A stretch of DNA of 64,000 nucleotides from Geminicoccus sp. (lineage in GTDB: Bacteria; Pseudomonadota; Alphaproteobacteria; UBA7985), in assembly GCA_002708995.1 (NCBI GenBank), contig PAPT01000039.1, positions 23,889 to 87,888 on the forward strand, read 5' to 3'. Under the pieces are notes generated by a model. That model searched no databases. It was not told the origin of the DNA and was given only the letters and a program-made list of their open reading frames with translations. The position numbers were made by a program, and so were the translations under genes. Shown one piece after another: positions 62,332 to 64,000 of this stretch (positions within the stretch are counted from its first letter, which is position 1; each line of letters begins with the position of its first letter).

Positions 62332-63906
62332 ATGACCGCAGTTGAACAAACTGGTGGCCGCCGCGGTAGTCGTGGCAGCCGCCGCGCCGCCCGCACCGGT
62401 GCCCCCTCCAGCATCGAGCAGCTGGCCGTCATCGACCGCCAACTCGCCGACGTCAACGTCCTCTCCGAGGAGGGTCTGTCGCTGATCGAGGCCAATGCCG
62501 AGACCATCCTGCAGGAAATTGGCATCAACATCTCCGAGGACGCCTACGCCATCGACCGATGGCGAGACCAGGGCGCCGATATCACCCTCGCCGAAGGCAA
62601 GACAGACACCGGCCGCATCCGCTTCCCCAAGGGCATGGTCCGTGAGCTGTGCAAGACGGCACCTTCGTCCTTCACCCAGCACGCCCGTAACCCGGCCCGC
62701 AACGTCGAAATCGGCGGCAAGCGCACGGTCTTCGCCCCGGTCTACGGCCCGCCGTTTTACCGCTCCTACGACGAGGGTCGCCGCTACGCCACGCTGGCGG
62801 ACTTCGAAACGTTGGTGAAGCTGACCTACATGTCCCCCGCCCTGCACCACTCGGGCGGGACCATCTGCGAGCCGGTCGACGTGCCGGTGAACAAGCGCCA
62901 CTTCGACATGGTCTACAGTCACTTGAAACTTAGCGACAAGCCGATCATGGGCTCGGTCACCACACCCCAGCGCGCCCAGGACACGGTCGACATGTGCAAG
63001 CTCGTGTTCGGCGCTGACTTCGTGGACCAGAACTGCGTCACCACCAGCCTGATCAACGTGAACTCACCGCTGACCTACGACGGCATCATGAATGGCGCGC
63101 TGCGGGTCTACGCGAAGAACAATCAGGCTTGCATCGTGTCGCCCTTCTTGATTTCCGGGGCCATGGCACCGGTATCCCCGGCTGGGGTCATGACCCAGTG
63201 TCTGGCCGAAGCTATGACCGGCATCGCCTACGGACAGATGATCCGACCCGGCTCGCCCGTGATTTTCGGCACCTTCGCCGCGTCGATGTCAATGGCCTCG
63301 GGCGCACCGACCTTCGGCACCCCCGAACCGGCACTGATCACTATGGGCATGGCCCAGCTCGCCCGGCGCATGAAGCTGCCCTTCCGCTCAGGTGGCTCGC
63401 TCAATGCCTCCAAGGTGCCAGACGCGCAGGCCGCCTACGAGACCATGATGTCGATCCTGCCTGCGGTTGGCGCGGGGGTGAACTTCATGCTGCACTCGGC
63501 AGGTTGGCTCGAGGGCGGGCTGGTGTCCTGCCCCGAAAAGCTGGTCATGGACGCCGACCAGCTCGCCATGATCCACATCATGCAGGGGGGCGTAGACCTG
63601 TCGGAGAACGATCAGGCGATGGACGCCATCGCCGAGGTCGGCCCAAGCGGCCACTTCCTGGGCTGTGACCACACCAACCGCAACTACCAGACCGCGTTCT
63701 ATGAATCCAAGCTGGCCAACTCGGCCTCCTTCGAGCAGTGGGAAATCGAGGGCTCACAGGACATGTATCAGCGCGCCAATGCACGCTGGAAGCAGATGAT
63801 CAAGGACTACGACACCCTCGCCCCGGCGATCGACCCGGGCGTGGACGAAGCGCTGACCGCCTACATCCAGCAGCGTAAGGCCTCCATGCCCGACGCCCTC
63901 TATTGA
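62332..63906 (+). CDS. Trimethylamine methyltransferase family (MttB-like) protein
   Basis: 524 residues. Members are corrinoid-dependent methyltransferases that start demethylation of trimethylamine (pyrrolysine enzymes) or of quaternary amines such as glycine betaine (non-pyrrolysine branch). Family blocks: GLSLIEANAETILQEIGINI, FAPVYGPPFYRSYDEGRRYA, LKLSDKPIMGSVTTPQRAQD, MIRPGSPVIFGTFAASMSM and FMLHSAGWLEGGLVSCPEKL. The frame contains no TAG, so this is the non-pyrrolysine type. The first 30 residues are a basic Gly/Arg/Ala-rich tail (GGRRGSRGSRRAARTGAP) not expected in the family core. No corrinoid protein gene is visible in the window. Confidence 0.9.
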   Translation: MTAVEQTGGRRGSRGSRRAARTGAPSSIEQLAVIDRQLADVNVLSEEGLSLIEANAETILQEIGINISEDAYAIDRWRDQGADITLAEGKTDTGRIRFPKGMVRELCKTAPSSFTQHARNPARNVEIGGKRTVFAPVYGPPFYRSYDEGRRYATLADFETLVKLTYMSPALHHSGGTICEPVDVPVNKRHFDMVYSHLKLSDKPIMGSVTTPQRAQDTVDMCKLVFGADFVDQNCVTTSLINVNSPLTYDGIMNGALRVYAKNNQACIVSPFLISGAMAPVSPAGVMTQCLAEAMTGIAYGQMIRPGSPVIFGTFAASMSMASGAPTFGTPEPALITMGMAQLARRMKLPFRSGGSLNASKVPDAQAAYETMMSILPAVGAGVNFMLHSAGWLEGGLVSCPEKLVMDADQLAMIHIMQGGVDLSENDQAMDAIAEVGPSGHFLGCDHTNRNYQTAFYESKLANSASFEQWEIEGSQDMYQRANARWKQMIKDYDTLAPAIDPGVDEALTAYIQQRKASMPDALY

Positions 63907-64000
63907 GGTCCGACGACGGGCGCTGATCCAGCCAGGGTTGCCCCGAGAACGGGCAGCTTTGATCCGCAACGGGCGCGGCCTGGGGGTCGGCGGGGGTCCG

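Noticed and set aside
62332..63906. Pyrrolysine-containing MttB
   Set aside because: The frame is open without an in-frame TAG over its full length.

Overview
The window looks like a chromosomal segment of a GC-rich alphaproteobacterium. It carries mostly housekeeping genes in alphaproteobacterial order (serS-surE-pcm-nlpD-like, then yajC-secD-secF-Mth938-squalene/phytoene-synthase-like; priA opposite talC, DUF484 and xerC). The catabolic genes for quaternary amines would suit a heterotroph, perhaps marine, related to Rhodospirillales or Rhodobacterales; I cannot settle the genus. I see no phage, insertion sequence, CRISPR array or rRNA. One tRNA (Asp, GTC) is present.

Layout. 1-9.5 kb: the minus-strand complex I block nuoG-H-I-J-K-L-M-N, with nuoN cut by the window edge and no nuoF upstream of nuoG. 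9.6-14.2 kb: a MipA/OmpV-like outer-membrane protein, a two-domain dimethylglycine/sarcosine dehydrogenase-like flavoenzyme and a divergent DMT transporter. 14.2-18.2 kb: a membrane-anchored ClpP-like protein, a CesT-like chaperone and the overlapping Kdo genes kdsA-kdsB-kdsD. 18.3-25.7 kb: a complete Liv-type ABC uptake operon (livH-M-G-F, an acyl-CoA synthetase, then the binding protein and a terminator). 25.9-28.7 kb: a second acyl-CoA synthetase and a lipoprotein with a zincin motif. 28.8-33.8 kb: xerC, DUF484, talC, priA. 33.9-38.5 kb: secreted hypotheticals, tRNA-Asp, two ORFs that look frameshifted, and trmFO. 38.6-49.8 kb: sodB, an HNH protein, homologues of the mitochondrial complex I assembly factors NDUFAF6 and NDUFAF3, SecDF-YajC, a DUF815 ATPase and nlpD-like-pcm-surE-serS. 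49.9-53.0 kb: a carnitine degradation operon. 53.2-57.3 kb: tatD, a metallo-beta-lactamase-fold protein, an Fe-S protein, a glutamine amidotransferase, a hypothetical and a GFA-type protein. 57.3-64 kb: a DMT transporter, a TauE-type permease, pepA, a cluster of stem-loops, a WD40 pseudogene and an MttB-family methyltransferase.

How the genes work together. Complex I, its two assembly-factor homologues and SecDF-YajC lie in one window. A second theme is breakdown of methylated amines. The carnitine operon should lead toward betainyl-CoA and glycine betaine, the MttB homologue may demethylate a quaternary amine, and the flavoenzyme would oxidise dimethylglycine or sarcosine with transfer to tetrahydrofolate. 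These genes lie in three separate places, and the expected betainyl-CoA thioesterase is not in the window. I found no clear evidence of a wholly new system. The best leads are this scattered methylamine route, the split nuo cluster, an orphan CesT-like chaperone, and several inverted repeats in promoter regions.
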